Shown in pieces: positions 26,548-35,827 of a stretch of DNA of 64,000 nucleotides. Origin of the DNA: Austwickia sp. (GTDB lineage: Bacteria > Actinomycetota > Actinomycetes > Actinomycetales > Dermatophilaceae); contig JADJTI010000001.1 of NCBI GenBank assembly GCA_016711265.1, positions 620,001 through 684,000 on the forward strand. Reading direction: 5' to 3'. Position 1 is the stretch's first letter. Every line of letters begins with the position of its first letter. Made by a program: the position numbers and the translations under genes. Under the pieces are notes generated by a model, which saw only the letters and a program-made list of their open reading frames with translations, made no database searches and was not told the DNA's origin.

Positions 26548-27897
26548 GTGGTCATCGCCATTCACACAACCATCGCCATCGTGGTGGTCATCGGGTTGAT
26601 CATCAAAGCCAAGGTCGACCCCATCATTTCCCTGATCATCGCCTCGCTCTACCTCGGCCTGGCCTCGGGTGTCGGCTTCGAGGGCACCGTCAAGGCCATC
26701 ACCGGCGGGTTCGGCGACATCATGGCCAAGATCGGTCTGCTGATCGGCTTCGGCGTCCTGATCGGATCGCTGCTGCATGCCATGGGGGCGTTCAAGACCA
26801 TGGTGGAGGCGTTGGTGCGGGTGGTTCCGCCGCGCAGGTTGCCCTACGCGCTGGCCACCGCGTTGGCGACGGTCTTCCCCTCGATCTACGTCGACGTCCA
26901 GGTGGTGCTCGCCTCCCCCGTGGCCCGCTCCTCGGCGCCGTTCGTCGGGGCCCGCGGGCTGCCGCACCTGGCCGCGGCCCTGGGAACCGGCATCTTCTGT
27001 GGCTATGTGTTCGTCATTCCCGGCCTCTCGGCGATCTCGATCGCCGGTCTCTTGAAGATCCCGCTGGGCACCTACCTGCTGTACGGGATTGTCATCGGAC
27101 CGATCACGGCGTTGCTCACGGTCTGGCTGTTCCGCCTGTTGCTGCGGATGGACTACTGGAAGCCGGCCCAGGACGAGGACCCCTCGGAGGCGCTGCTGGA
27201 AGCGGAAGCCGCCCAGGACGAGGCTCCGCACGGCCCGCGCCCCTCGCTGCTGGTTTCGCTTCTGCCGATCATCGTCCCGCTGCTGATGATCGCGTTCGGT
27301 GCGTTCGCCGAGCTCCTCGACTTCTCCAACCCCGCGATCGAGTTCTTCGGCGATGCCAACGTGGCACTGTTCATCGGGCTGGTGGGTGCCTACCTGATGG
27401 CTCGACGGTTCATCGGCACCGACCGTACCGGCGGCGCCTTCGGTGACGGCCTGCACACCACCGGCGAGATCCTCCTGGTCACCGGCGTCGGTGGTTCGCT
27501 CGGCGCCGTCATCAAAGCGACCGGCCTGGCCAAGGTGCTCGGCGGGCTCTTCTCCGTCAACGCGGCCGCCCCCGTGATCTTGAGCATCCTGCTCGCCTGG
27601 TTCATCGCCGCCCTCCTGCACCTGGCCATCGGTTCGGTGTCGGTCGCGGCGATCACCGCCTCGGGCATCATCGCGCCGATCCTGGCTTCGCTGGGAGTGG
27701 CTCCCGTGATCATCGGCCTCTCGATCGCCTCGGGCTCCCTGTTCGCGCTCCAGGTCAACAGCAACTTCTTCTGGATGTTCAAGTCTCTGCTGGGCCTGTC
27801 CACGTCAGGGACCCTCAAGACCTTGACGATGGTCACCTCGATCGCCTCGGTGGTGTCCCTGCCGCTGGTCATCGCCGCGTCCCTGTTCGCGCGCTGA
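26548..27897 (+). CDS. GntP-family permease (gluconate/organic acid:H+ symporter)
   Basis: Membrane carrier of 449 residues with about 12-14 hydrophobic segments. Family features include GFGDIMAKIGLLIGFGVLIG near residue 55, FPSIYVDVQVVLASPVARS near 110, and near the C-terminus IASGSLFALQVNSNFFWMF. GTG at 26548 is chosen because AAAGGAG ends nine bases before it; a TTG 69 bases earlier adds residues overlapping the divergent promoter. Substrate is probably a hydroxy-acid such as gluconate, or citrate by analogy with the neighbouring CitA-type sensor; the sequence alone does not decide. Regulation by the divergent two-component system is inferred from position. Confidence 0.88.
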   Translation: MVIAIHTTIAIVVVIGLIIKAKVDPIISLIIASLYLGLASGVGFEGTVKAITGGFGDIMAKIGLLIGFGVLIGSLLHAMGAFKTMVEALVRVVPPRRLPYALATALATVFPSIYVDVQVVLASPVARSSAPFVGARGLPHLAAALGTGIFCGYVFVIPGLSAISIAGLLKIPLGTYLLYGIVIGPITALLTVWLFRLLLRMDYWKPAQDEDPSEALLEAEAAQDEAPHGPRPSLLVSLLPIIVPLLMIAFGAFAELLDFSNPAIEFFGDANVALFIGLVGAYLMARRFIGTDRTGGAFGDGLHTTGEILLVTGVGGSLGAVIKATGLAKVLGGLFSVNAAAPVILSILLAWFIAALLHLAIGSVSVAAITASGIIAPILASLGVAPVIIGLSIASGSLFALQVNSNFFWMFKSLLGLSTSGTLKTLTMVTSIASVVSLPLVIAASLFAR

Positions 27898-27908
27898 CGA
27901 CCGACCAG

Positions 27909-27932
27909 ATCCGAGCCGGGGACCGGCCGGAT
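27909..27932. terminator. Possible hairpin terminator between convergent genes
   Basis: Imperfect inverted repeat ATCCGAGCCGG / CCGGCCGGAT with one bulged base and a short loop, between the permease and the nitronate monooxygenase-like gene. Weak evidence. Confidence 0.4.
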
Positions 27933-28916
27933 TCAGGTGGCTCGCAGCATTCCCGGCAGCTGCCGCCCCATCAGGTCCTGCGCCTGCGCCATGATCTCCT
28001 CGACGATCTGGGCGCAGGACTGGACCTGGTGGATCAGGCCTTGGGCTTGACCAGCTGACCAGACACCATCGTCGATCAGACCTTGACCGAGCACCCGCGA
28101 GCGGCCGCGGGCCCCCGAGGCCAGGTCGGCGATGTCGGCGAACGTGGCCCCAGGCTGACGCGAACGGCGGGCGATCTCCTCTGACACGGCGTTGCGGGCG
28201 ACCCGGGCGGTGTTCCGGAACTCCCGGTAGATCAGCTGGGTGGCGCGCTCGTCATTGGCCACGATCTGCTCCTTCACCCGGGGGTGCACCGGCGCCTCCC
28301 GGCTGGCCAGGAAGCGGGTGCCCATCGTGATCGCGCTGGCCCCTAGAGCCAGCGCGGCGACCAGGCCCGCGCCGGTGGCGAACCCGCCGCAGGCGATCAC
28401 GGGCACGTCCAGGGCCGCCACAGCGGCCGGGATCAGCACCAATCCCCCGATGTCGTCCTCGCCCGGATGGCCAGCGCACTCGAAGCCGTCGATGGTGACC
28501 GCGCTGACGCCCACGCGCTGGGCGCTGAGGGCGTGGCGAACGGCGACTGCCTTGTGGATCACCTGGACCCCCGCCGCGGTGAAGGCAGGTACGTGCTCGG
28601 CGGGATTGCTGCCGGCCGTCTCGACGACCGGAATGCCGGCCTCGATGATGACGGCGCGGTACTCGGCGTACGGCACCGGGGTCAGCGTCGGCAGGATCGT
28701 CAGGTTCACCCCGAAGGGCTGGTCGGTCAAGTCCCGGCACCGCGCGATCTCGGCGGCCAAGGCGTGTGGTGTCGGCTGGGTCAGCGCGGTCAGGAAGCCG
28801 AGCGCACCGGCGTTGGCGACGGCGGCGACCAGGTCCGCCGTACCGACGTTCATCATCCCGCCGCAGATGATCGGATGCCGAATCCCGAACCGGCGGGTGA
28901 ACTCCGTGACGATCAT
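27933..28916 (-). CDS. Nitronate monooxygenase-like flavoprotein
   Basis: FMN-dependent TIM-barrel protein of the 2-nitropropane dioxygenase/enoyl reductase-related family. Seen: HPIICGGMMNVGTADLVAAV at the N-terminus, FGVNLTILP, a phosphate-binding ACGGFATGAGLVAALALGA and ITMGTRFLASREAPVH. 327 residues from the ATG at 28916; the longer frame reaching 29174 is inside the GH5 gene. It starts 11 bases after that gene's stop, so it may be cotranscribed as the last gene of the polysaccharide run, though no functional link is obvious. Substrate unknown; many family members are annotated loosely. Confidence 0.85.
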   Translation of the reverse strand: MIVTEFTRRFGIRHPIICGGMMNVGTADLVAAVANAGALGFLTALTQPTPHALAAEIARCRDLTDQPFGVNLTILPTLTPVPYAEYRAVIIEAGIPVVETAGSNPAEHVPAFTAAGVQVIHKAVAVRHALSAQRVGVSAVTIDGFECAGHPGEDDIGGLVLIPAAVAALDVPVIACGGFATGAGLVAALALGASAITMGTRFLASREAPVHPRVKEQIVANDERATQLIYREFRNTARVARNAVSEEIARRSRQPGATFADIADLASGARGRSRVLGQGLIDDGVWSAGQAQGLIHQVQSCAQIVEEIMAQAQDLMGRQLPGMLRAT

Positions 28917-28927
28917 CGACCGAGCGT

Positions 28928-30112
28928 TCAGAAGAATCGCTTGAGCTGCTCGAACACGGGGTCGTTGCCGAGCGGGTCGATGCCGTAGCCCTCCCGGTTC
29001 ACGTCGCTGGCCTCCCACAGCAGATAGCCCACGGCCCCGGCCTTCTTGGCGGCGACCACCTTGTTGCCGATGAGGGTGGCCCGTCGCGTGACCTCCTCGG
29101 GGGTGAATGCCTTGATCCCCACCTCGCCGACGACGATCGGCTTGTTGAGTTCTTTGGCGATCGCGAAGGAGCAAGCGATTTTCGCATCAAGCTTGGTGCA
29201 CTCGGGACTCTTGGGGTCCGGCAGCGCCCCGTTGGCCGCCGCACCGGGCATCGCCTCAGTGTCCGAGCCGTAGTATCCCCAGTCGTGGACTTCGGTGTAG
29301 TCCATCTCCGGCAGCGAGTAGATGTCGCGGAAGTCCTGCCCGGAAGCCCCCTTGGCGCCGTTGCTCTGGGTCCCCAGGGTCACCAGATGGTTGGGGTCGA
29401 CCTCTTTGATCACCCGCGCCACGTCGCGGGCCATTTCCACGAGCACCGATTTGCCGTCGGCTGCCCGCTGTTTGGTCTCCGCTTCGTTGACGATCATCCA
29501 CGCGGCGATGGTGGTTTCGTCGCGATAGCGTTCGGCCACCATCCGGGCGTAGTCACGCAGGCTGTGTTGGTTCTTGCCGTACGGCTTGAGGTAGCCCTGG
29601 CCGTAATAGGTGTCGTTCTCGTACTTGCCCTTGTCCTCGCCCTCGTTGGGGGCTCCCGTGCAGTAACCGGGGCCGTCCTCGAACACCGGGATGACCAGCA
29701 TCTGGAGCTCCTTGGCCACCGAGATCACCCGGTCCACCCCGGCCCAATCCTTACCACCATCGGTGTACGGCTGGTAGGCCCAGAACCGGATGACGCGCGC
29801 GCCGGACTTGTCCTTCAACGCCTTGAACTGCTCTTTCAGCTGTTCACGGGTGAGGGCGTGGTGAGGCTCGCACTGCCAGCGCTCGCTGGAGGCGGCATCG
29901 AACATGTTGAAGCCCGTGAACCGAATCGGCTTGCCGTTCAACATGAAGTTCTGACCCTTGACCTGCACGAACCACGACTTGTCCACGGGGGTCGAGGACG
30001 GTCGAGGCTGGCTGGTGGACGTCGGTGTCGGGCTCGGTGTTCCGGTGCACGCGGCCAGCCCGGCAGCCATGACGGCAACGGACATGACGGCAGCACCACG
30101 CCGTACGGACAT
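28928..30112 (-). CDS. GH5-like glycoside hydrolase, lipoprotein
   Basis: 394-residue secreted protein. The N-terminus has a basic region, a hydrophobic stretch and a lipobox LAAC, followed by a Ser/Thr/Pro linker, so it should be tethered outside the membrane. The catalytic domain resembles the GH5 mannanase/cellulase group: NGKPIRFTGFNMFDA, VIRFWAYQPYTDGGKDW, the acid/base Glu in WMIVNEAE and a likely nucleophile Glu in IVVGEVGIKA. ATG at 30112 with GAGAGG upstream. Position at the end of a glycosyltransferase run suggests trimming or remodelling of the polymer made there; this is inference. Confidence 0.82.
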   Translation of the reverse strand: MSVRRGAAVMSVAVMAAGLAACTGTPSPTPTSTSQPRPSSTPVDKSWFVQVKGQNFMLNGKPIRFTGFNMFDAASSERWQCEPHHALTREQLKEQFKALKDKSGARVIRFWAYQPYTDGGKDWAGVDRVISVAKELQMLVIPVFEDGPGYCTGAPNEGEDKGKYENDTYYGQGYLKPYGKNQHSLRDYARMVAERYRDETTIAAWMIVNEAETKQRAADGKSVLVEMARDVARVIKEVDPNHLVTLGTQSNGAKGASGQDFRDIYSLPEMDYTEVHDWGYYGSDTEAMPGAAANGALPDPKSPECTKLDAKIACSFAIAKELNKPIVVGEVGIKAFTPEEVTRRATLIGNKVVAAKKAGAVGYLLWEASDVNREGYGIDPLGNDPVFEQLKRFF

Positions 30113-30216
30113 GTCAACCTCTCGATTCAGCCTGCGTAGGGTCCAGCCGTCCGCCCTGCGCATCCCCCGGGCCGACTCCTGACAGCGTCCTCCATGGTAC
30201 GGGCCGCGGACGAGGG

Positions 30217-31410
30217 CTACCTGGGCGTTTCCTGATCATTCTTCCCGCTCCCCCGTGCGCGGCGTGGTGATCCGGCCTGGTACAGCAGGCGCCGGTACAG
30301 GCGGTCGATGGCGGACGCCGTACCGCTCATGGCGTAGCGCTCGACTAGCGGCTCAGGAGAGGACAACCGGGCACCGGATCGGGATGTCAGGTCGGCGAGG
30401 GCGCGGTCCACCTGGGCGCGGATGGCCTGCGCCTCCTCGACGGGGTCGCCCTGCGGCAGCTTGTAGCTCCCCTCGACGGGTTCGCGCAGTGCGGTGATCG
30501 CGGGGCAGGTGGCGAAGATCACGGGCATGCCGCAGGCCCGCGCCTCGACGACCGCGATCCCGAAGGTCTCGTCCCGGGACGGACTGACCAGCACGTCCAT
30601 CGCCGAGTACAGCTCGCGCATGTCGCCGCGCGCGCCGGTGAACCGGACCAGGTCGGCGACGCCCAGGTCCCGGGCCGCGGCGGTGAGCGACTCGCGCAAC
30701 TCTCCCTCGCCGACGATCATCAGCCGCCGCGAGGAATTCAGGGTGGGCGCCAGCGCGGCGATCAGAGCGTCGAAGCGCTTCGATCCGAACAACCGGCCGA
30801 CCGCCCCGACCAGGGCGACCTCCGGCCCGATCCCGAGCTCCGCACGGATCCGCTCCCGACCCGCCGGGTCGTAGGACATGGCCGAGAAGTTCAGGCCGTT
30901 GTCGATCACCGAGATCTTGTGCGCGGGGACCCCCCAACCTTCCAGGTTGGCACGGGTCGCCTCGGAGACGGCGATCGTGTGGCTGGCCATTCCGGCGAGC
31001 AACCGGTAGACCCGGACCAGCCAGGGCGAATGGTCCCGGCCCTCGATCATCGCCTCGTTGAGAGAGTGTTCGGAGGAGATCACCACGGGTACGCCGGCCA
31101 GCCGGGCTGCGGGGATGCCCCACAGTTGGGCGGCCAGCAGGTGCACGTGCACCACCTCCGGAGCCACCTCGCGCAGCACCCGGGCCAGCCGCGGCCAGGC
31201 CAGTGCCTTGCGGGTGCCGTCCATCCCCAGCACCCGGACGTCGTACCCGTCCCGCCGGAGCGTCTCGGCGATCGGCCCGCCGTCGTACAGCGCGATCACG
31301 CTGACGTCCGGCCCCTGCTCGCGGACCAGCAGCTCGAGCTGGCGTTCCGCGCCTCCCTCGGCGAGGGCGGCGATCACGTGGACCACCCGTGGCCGGGCCG
31401 TGCGGGTCAT
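30217..31410 (-). CDS. GT4-family glycosyltransferase
   Basis: 397-residue GT-B fold enzyme: N-terminal VVHVIAALAEGGAERQLELL, middle GAVGRLFGSKRFDALIAAL, and the nucleotide-sugar site pattern SPSRDETFGIAVVEA with the paired glutamates of the EX7E motif. The ATG at 31410 overlaps the stop of the upstream membrane-protein gene (ATGA), so I use it rather than the much longer frame that runs antisense-free into that gene up to 32217. Cytoplasmic-side enzyme adding a sugar to a lipid-linked or nascent surface glycan; donor and acceptor unknown. Confidence 0.9.
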   Translation of the reverse strand: MTRTARPRVVHVIAALAEGGAERQLELLVREQGPDVSVIALYDGGPIAETLRRDGYDVRVLGMDGTRKALAWPRLARVLREVAPEVVHVHLLAAQLWGIPAARLAGVPVVISSEHSLNEAMIEGRDHSPWLVRVYRLLAGMASHTIAVSEATRANLEGWGVPAHKISVIDNGLNFSAMSYDPAGRERIRAELGIGPEVALVGAVGRLFGSKRFDALIAALAPTLNSSRRLMIVGEGELRESLTAAARDLGVADLVRFTGARGDMRELYSAMDVLVSPSRDETFGIAVVEARACGMPVIFATCPAITALREPVEGSYKLPQGDPVEEAQAIRAQVDRALADLTSRSGARLSSPEPLVERYAMSGTASAIDRLYRRLLYQAGSPRRARGSGKNDQETPR

Positions 31411-32300
31411 CGGTTGATCGTCAGGGTCCGACCCAACGCCGGCGTGCCGGGACGGGTCAGCAGGATCTGAGAGGCGCCGGTGGCGGGGAGGGTGACGACA
31501 CGTTCGACCGTCTGGCCGGCGTCGATGGCGAAGCGCTGCGCGGGCGGCGCGTCCCCGGTGGCGGGCTGCACGTTCAGGACCAGATTCTCGATGCGTTCGC
31601 GGCTGGTGACGGACACCTTCACCGACGTCGCCCGCGTGGAGGCTGCGGCCGGGTCGCTCAGGCTCAACTCGAGCTCGGGCGTCAGCTCGGGTTCGGTCAT
31701 CGCGCCCAGGCTCACCGCGGTGACCGTCAACGCTGCTGCCAGCAGCACCCACGCGGCTTGCTTCGGCTGGGACGTCATCGTCCGCCACCCGTTGACCAGG
31801 TCCGCGGACGCGGAGCGCTGAGCCTGCGACGACGAAGAGGTGTCCGAGCGCGGTCGGCGGACGTGGGTGAACACGACGATGGCCGCCCCGAGGACGCCGA
31901 GGGCCACCGCCCACGTCGTCGACGCCAACGGCACCCGCACCGCGTTGAGAATCACCCCGAGCAGGATGATGACGCAGACGGTCAGGCCCAAGCCCCGGGC
32001 GATCCGGTCGATCGCGTCGGGCGCACCTTTGGCAGCGGGACTCGTGGTGCCGTCGGGGTCCGCCCAGGTCAGGCGGCCCCCGCCGACGACCGCGGTGGCC
32101 ACCCCGATGGCGGCCAGCAGCCACCACACCAGGGTCAGCGGCGGCCAGAAGCTGATGAGGGTGGCCAGCACGGCCAGCGACAGGAGCGCCAGCCGCACGA
32201 ACAGCCAGCTGTCCCACCCGGAGGTGGCCCCCCTGGCGTTGGCGTGCGGAGTCGGGGTCGGTGACCCGGCGCCCGGGCCTGGTTCGGTCATCTGCGTCAT
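31407..32300 (-). CDS. Membrane protein of unknown function, coupled to both neighbours
   Basis: 297 residues. Four or five membrane segments (about residues 33-50, 54-72, 104-122, 128-146 and 184-204), a Ser/Gln-rich cytoplasmic stretch near 150-175, then about 90 residues of beta-rich soluble domain (VSVTSRERIENLVLNVQPA, QTVERVVTLPATG) that should face outside. I recognise no family. The start is one base after the stop of the flippase-fusion gene (TGAGATG) and its stop overlaps the next glycosyltransferase start (ATGA), so the three proteins are probably made together and may form a complex. Confidence 0.75.
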   Translation of the reverse strand: MTQMTEPGPGAGSPTPTPHANARGATSGWDSWLFVRLALLSLAVLATLISFWPPLTLVWWLLAAIGVATAVVGGGRLTWADPDGTTSPAAKGAPDAIDRIARGLGLTVCVIILLGVILNAVRVPLASTTWAVALGVLGAAIVVFTHVRRPRSDTSSSSQAQRSASADLVNGWRTMTSQPKQAAWVLLAAALTVTAVSLGAMTEPELTPELELSLSDPAAASTRATSVKVSVTSRERIENLVLNVQPATGDAPPAQRFAIDAGQTVERVVTLPATGASQILLTRPGTPALGRTLTINR

Positions 32301-32301
32301 C

Positions 32302-35300
32302 TCACTTACCCCCCGCGCGTACGCCGGTCAGTTCGTACACGGTCACGACACCGTTGGTGTAGATCCGGCTCGCGCCGGCCACCCGGTCGAATTTGCGCAG
32401 CGCCGAACGCGGCACCGGTGTGCGCCGGTCGTCCTGGCCCCACTCGCCGTCGGCCACGTAGAACCCCAAGGTCGGCATGGCGCCCGCGTCCCGGATGTCC
32501 GAGACCAGGTAATTCACCGGCAGGGTGGCGATCAGCTTGTAGTCCTCCGCGGTCACCGCTGGGTTGAGCAGCAGCTCGCTGGCGTCCGACCCGCTGCTGA
32601 TCTCGGTGACACTGCCCAGACCGTCGGCCGCCGCCATCAGCATGGCCACCCGGTTGCCGAAGACCTCACTGCCCGGGGACAGCCTGCTGGTCATCCAGTC
32701 GACGGCGGCGACGTTGTCCGCGTCGATGCTGCGGGCGTCCGCGCCGACCCAGTGCCGACCAGGGACCTGCTGAACCAGCGGTCCGCTGCCCAGCATGACC
32801 CCGCCCAGGAACGTCACCGTCGCCAAACCCGTGGCCACCAGGGCGGTGCGCCGCGTCATCGAGCGCTGCCACAGCCACCAGCCGACCACGAAGGCGATCC
32901 CGATGAAGGCGAAGGTCGTCGAGCGGTCGGCGATCTCTCCGGTGCTCTGGGCGAGGTGGCCGAGCGGCTGCAGGACGAACAACAGCGAGACCAGGATGAG
33001 CAGCACGGGCAACGCGCGGTTGCGTCGGTGGCTGAGCCACTCCCGGGCGTGCCACCAGGCCATCAGCAGGCACAACCCGGTGATCGCCACGGCCGCCAGC
33101 ATCAGGCCTCGCTCGAACCACGAGCTGGCCACACCGCCGGGGTTGACGAACAAGGTCTTGGTCTCGCCCCGCTCGAACAGCGAGCTCGCCCCGGCGACGC
33201 TGGTCTGGAAGGCCTGAACGACGTACTCCAAGGTGGTGTTGCCGGGGATGAGCAGCGAGGTGAGGATCCCGGCCGCGGTGGCCACGAGCATGACGACCAG
33301 GTCGAGCGCCCGCTGCGTCCAGTTGCGTTCGCCGCGGCCCAGCAGCAGCACCAGGATCAACCAGGCCACCCACAGGACGGCGACGACCACGCTGGTCAAG
33401 TGGTGGGTCATCGCCATCACGAAGGCAGCCACCGCGGGAGCGGCCAATGAGCCGGCCCCCTCATACATCCGGCGCGCCACCAGGTAGATCGCCAGCAGCG
33501 ACAGCGGCAACGCCAGCGTCTGGTACGAGTACTGCGAGTTGAAGATCAGGATCTGCGGGCTGCAGGCATAGACCACGACACCGGCGGCGGCGGCCCGTTC
33601 CGACTTGGTCAGCGTCCGGATGAGCCCGAAGATCGCCACCGCGAGGATGATGCGCGCCGACATCGTCACGATCAGCCCACTGGTGTGCGGGGACAACCCG
33701 GTCAACTGGTGGACCGCACCGGTGATCGTGGCCAGCCCGGGATAGTACGCCGTCACCGGCAGGATCGCGTTGGCCGTATACAGCTGGTCGGACTCGATCA
33801 GGTGGCGCAGGTTGGTGGCGTGGGCGAACTCGTCGTGGTCGGCGAACCGGGTCGGCTGCTGGATGACCCGGCACAGTTGGAGCATCGGCAGCAGGGCCAG
33901 CACGACCCAACGCCGATGGTGGTCGATGATGCCCGGCAGCAGCGCCGCCAGCGCCGCGGGGATGAACATCAAGGCGAGGCCGACGACGTACACCACCTGG
34001 CCGACCCCTGACTGGCCGGAGCGGCCCAGCCAGACCGCGACGGCGAACAGCAGCAGTCCCGTGGCCATGGCCGCCAGGAGCGGTCCGAGTCCGGCGGCAG
34101 CGACCTGGGACTGCACCCGCAGCGCGCGGGTCGGCGCCGGGTCCTGCTCGGCATCGTCGGTGGCCCGGATCATCACGGGCAGCGGCTGGGCGACCGGGTC
34201 GAGGCTGTGCTCATCGGCGCGTCGTTGTGTATTCACGTGTTGGTTCTCCACTACGCCCGAGACATATGGTGCCGGGACTGCTGGCGGGGTCGGTGCAGCA
34301 ACGGCGACGCCGGGCTGCGGGAGGGTGGCGTCGCCGGAGGAGGTGGCGCCGGTGCTGAGCACTTCGCGGTACAAGATGACGGTCATGACGATCGCTTGCA
34401 CGGTGATCGCAACCAGCCAGAAGGTGACCATCTGGACCAGGCCGCCGAGGCGGGCCCCCAGGGCGGCCGCGGATAGCTCGAAGACAGTGAAGCCCAGGAA
34501 GAACAGGGTGGCCGGGCCGGTGCGTTCCTGCACCCGCCGCAACGCCACGAAGTGGTCCTTGATGGCGAACGCCACCGACGCCACGATCATCAGTTTCAGA
34601 ACGGTGGCGGCCTCCTCGGAGTACGCCGACCCGAAAATCGCCAGGATCAGGGGGGCGCCGAACAAGGCCACCACCACGGCGCTCAGGCAGATGCCCAGGG
34701 TCATCGGCAGGGTGACCCTCATCTGCTGCAGCACGCTGCGGGCGTTGCCCTCGGCGACGGCGAACAAGCCGATCGAGAGGGCGTAGGGCATCACGAAGAC
34801 GAATTCGCTGATCCGGAGCGTGGCCGTGAACAGCCCGTTGTCGCGCCCCGACAACAGGATGCTGACCAGCACGGGCAGCATCTGCAGCGGCAGCATGAAG
34901 ACGGTGTTCAGGCCGTAGTTCGACGCGGCGGCGCGGGCGTGGCCCCGCACCACGCGCAGGTCGATGGCCTTGTTCTCCGGGGCTTCGAGCAATCGTCCGC
35001 CGCGGGTCTTCCAGATCACCAGCGGCAACGAGACCGCGGTGCCGATCGACCACGCGGCGAAGATGGCCATACCCCCCAGCGAGGGCGCCAACGCCAGCAG
35101 CACCAGGACCTTGGTCACGCTGGCCAGCGCGTTGCGCTGGAACTGCAGTGACCCCCCGGTGGCCAGCACCAGGACCGCCTGATCGAGTACGACGGCCACG
35201 CTGGTCAGCGCGGTGCCGGTGGCCAGGATGAGCGCCGCCGCCCAGGTACCCCCGACCCCGAGCATGGTGGGCGTGCGGAAGACGTTGGCCGCGACGAGCG

Positions 35301-35784
35301 CCACCGTGAGCGTCAACACGAAACTGGCGATCCCGGTGACCAGGAGGGCGGTGCGGACCAGCACGCGCCGCTGGCTCTGCGGGGTCTGCGGCAGTTTGCT
35401 GATGAGCAGGGTGCCCATCCCGAGGTTGCCGAGGCCACCCAGCAGCGTCTGCAGGGCTACGCCGGCGCCGGCGATCCCGACATCGGGGATGCTGAAGCGC
35501 CGAGCGGCGATCGTCCAAAACAGCAGCCCGAGCGCTCCGGTGATGGCGTAGGTGCTGACCAGTGACGCACTGATGCTCAGCAGGCGGCGGAGCTGAGCGG
35601 ACAGCCAGCGCGACATTCCGCGCGCGGGTGGTTCGTCGCCATCCTGCTGCACGGACTCGCTCCTATCGCCGACCGGAACGTCGGCGGGGGGCGACGCCGG
35701 CCGGTTGATTCTCTCCAGAATAGAGCCATCGCCATCTGCGCCACCGGCGTGAGCGCCGATATTGTTTCGGTCCGAAAGCCGCAT
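32302..35784 (-). CDS. Fusion of a Wzx-like polysaccharide flippase and a GT-C-like membrane protein
   Basis: 1160 residues. The N-terminal 60 residues are hydrophilic. Residues about 65-485 form an MATE/Wzx-type exporter with about 12-14 membrane segments (LVSTYAITGALGLLFWTIA at the start). A linker rich in Pro/Ala/Thr and Gln/Arg follows to about 565. The second half has about 12 further segments with an acidic pair in its first outer loop, ADHDEFAHATNLRHLIES, the pattern of GT-C glycosyltransferases; a Wzy-like polymerase cannot be excluded. A soluble domain of about 150 residues (WMTSRLSPGSEVFGNRVA onward) ends the protein. ATG at 35784 is preceded by a G-rich ribosome site. The one-piece frame is continuous, so the fusion is not an artefact of joining. 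Confidence 0.8.
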   Translation of the reverse strand: MRLSDRNNIGAHAGGADGDGSILERINRPASPPADVPVGDRSESVQQDGDEPPARGMSRWLSAQLRRLLSISASLVSTYAITGALGLLFWTIAARRFSIPDVGIAGAGVALQTLLGGLGNLGMGTLLISKLPQTPQSQRRVLVRTALLVTGIASFVLTLTVALVAANVFRTPTMLGVGGTWAAALILATGTALTSVAVVLDQAVLVLATGGSLQFQRNALASVTKVLVLLALAPSLGGMAIFAAWSIGTAVSLPLVIWKTRGGRLLEAPENKAIDLRVVRGHARAAASNYGLNTVFMLPLQMLPVLVSILLSGRDNGLFTATLRISEFVFVMPYALSIGLFAVAEGNARSVLQQMRVTLPMTLGICLSAVVVALFGAPLILAIFGSAYSEEAATVLKLMIVASVAFAIKDHFVALRRVQERTGPATLFFLGFTVFELSAAALGARLGGLVQMVTFWLVAITVQAIVMTVILYREVLSTGATSSGDATLPQPGVAVAAPTPPAVPAPYVSGVVENQHVNTQRRADEHSLDPVAQPLPVMIRATDDAEQDPAPTRALRVQSQVAAAGLGPLLAAMATGLLLFAVAVWLGRSGQSGVGQVVYVVGLALMFIPAALAALLPGIIDHHRRWVVLALLPMLQLCRVIQQPTRFADHDEFAHATNLRHLIESDQLYTANAILPVTAYYPGLATITGAVHQLTGLSPHTSGLIVTMSARIILAVAIFGLIRTLTKSERAAAAGVVVYACSPQILIFNSQYSYQTLALPLSLLAIYLVARRMYEGAGSLAAPAVAAFVMAMTHHLTSVVVAVLWVAWLILVLLLGRGERNWTQRALDLVVMLVATAAGILTSLLIPGNTTLEYVVQAFQTSVAGASSLFERGETKTLFVNPGGVASSWFERGLMLAAVAITGLCLLMAWWHAREWLSHRRNRALPVLLILVSLLFVLQPLGHLAQSTGEIADRSTTFAFIGIAFVVGWWLWQRSMTRRTALVATGLATVTFLGGVMLGSGPLVQQVPGRHWVGADARSIDADNVAAVDWMTSRLSPGSEVFGNRVAMLMAAADGLGSVTEISSGSDASELLLNPAVTAEDYKLIATLPVNYLVSDIRDAGAMPTLGFYVADGEWGQDDRRTPVPRSALRKFDRVAGASRIYTNGVVTVYELTGVRAGGK

Positions 35785-35827
35785 AGTCACCCCCCCTTTT
35801 TGTTCAATAAACTTGCCGCACAACGAA

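Noticed and set aside
27933..29174. Nitronate monooxygenase with an 86-residue N-terminal extension
   Set aside because: The extension lies inside the GH5-like gene in another frame; the conserved protein starts at the ATG at 28916.
30217..32217. A 666-codon glycosyltransferase with a long N-terminal domain
   Set aside because: The first 269 codons lie out of frame inside the coupled membrane-protein gene and have no protein-like pattern; the GT4 fold begins at the ATG at 31410.
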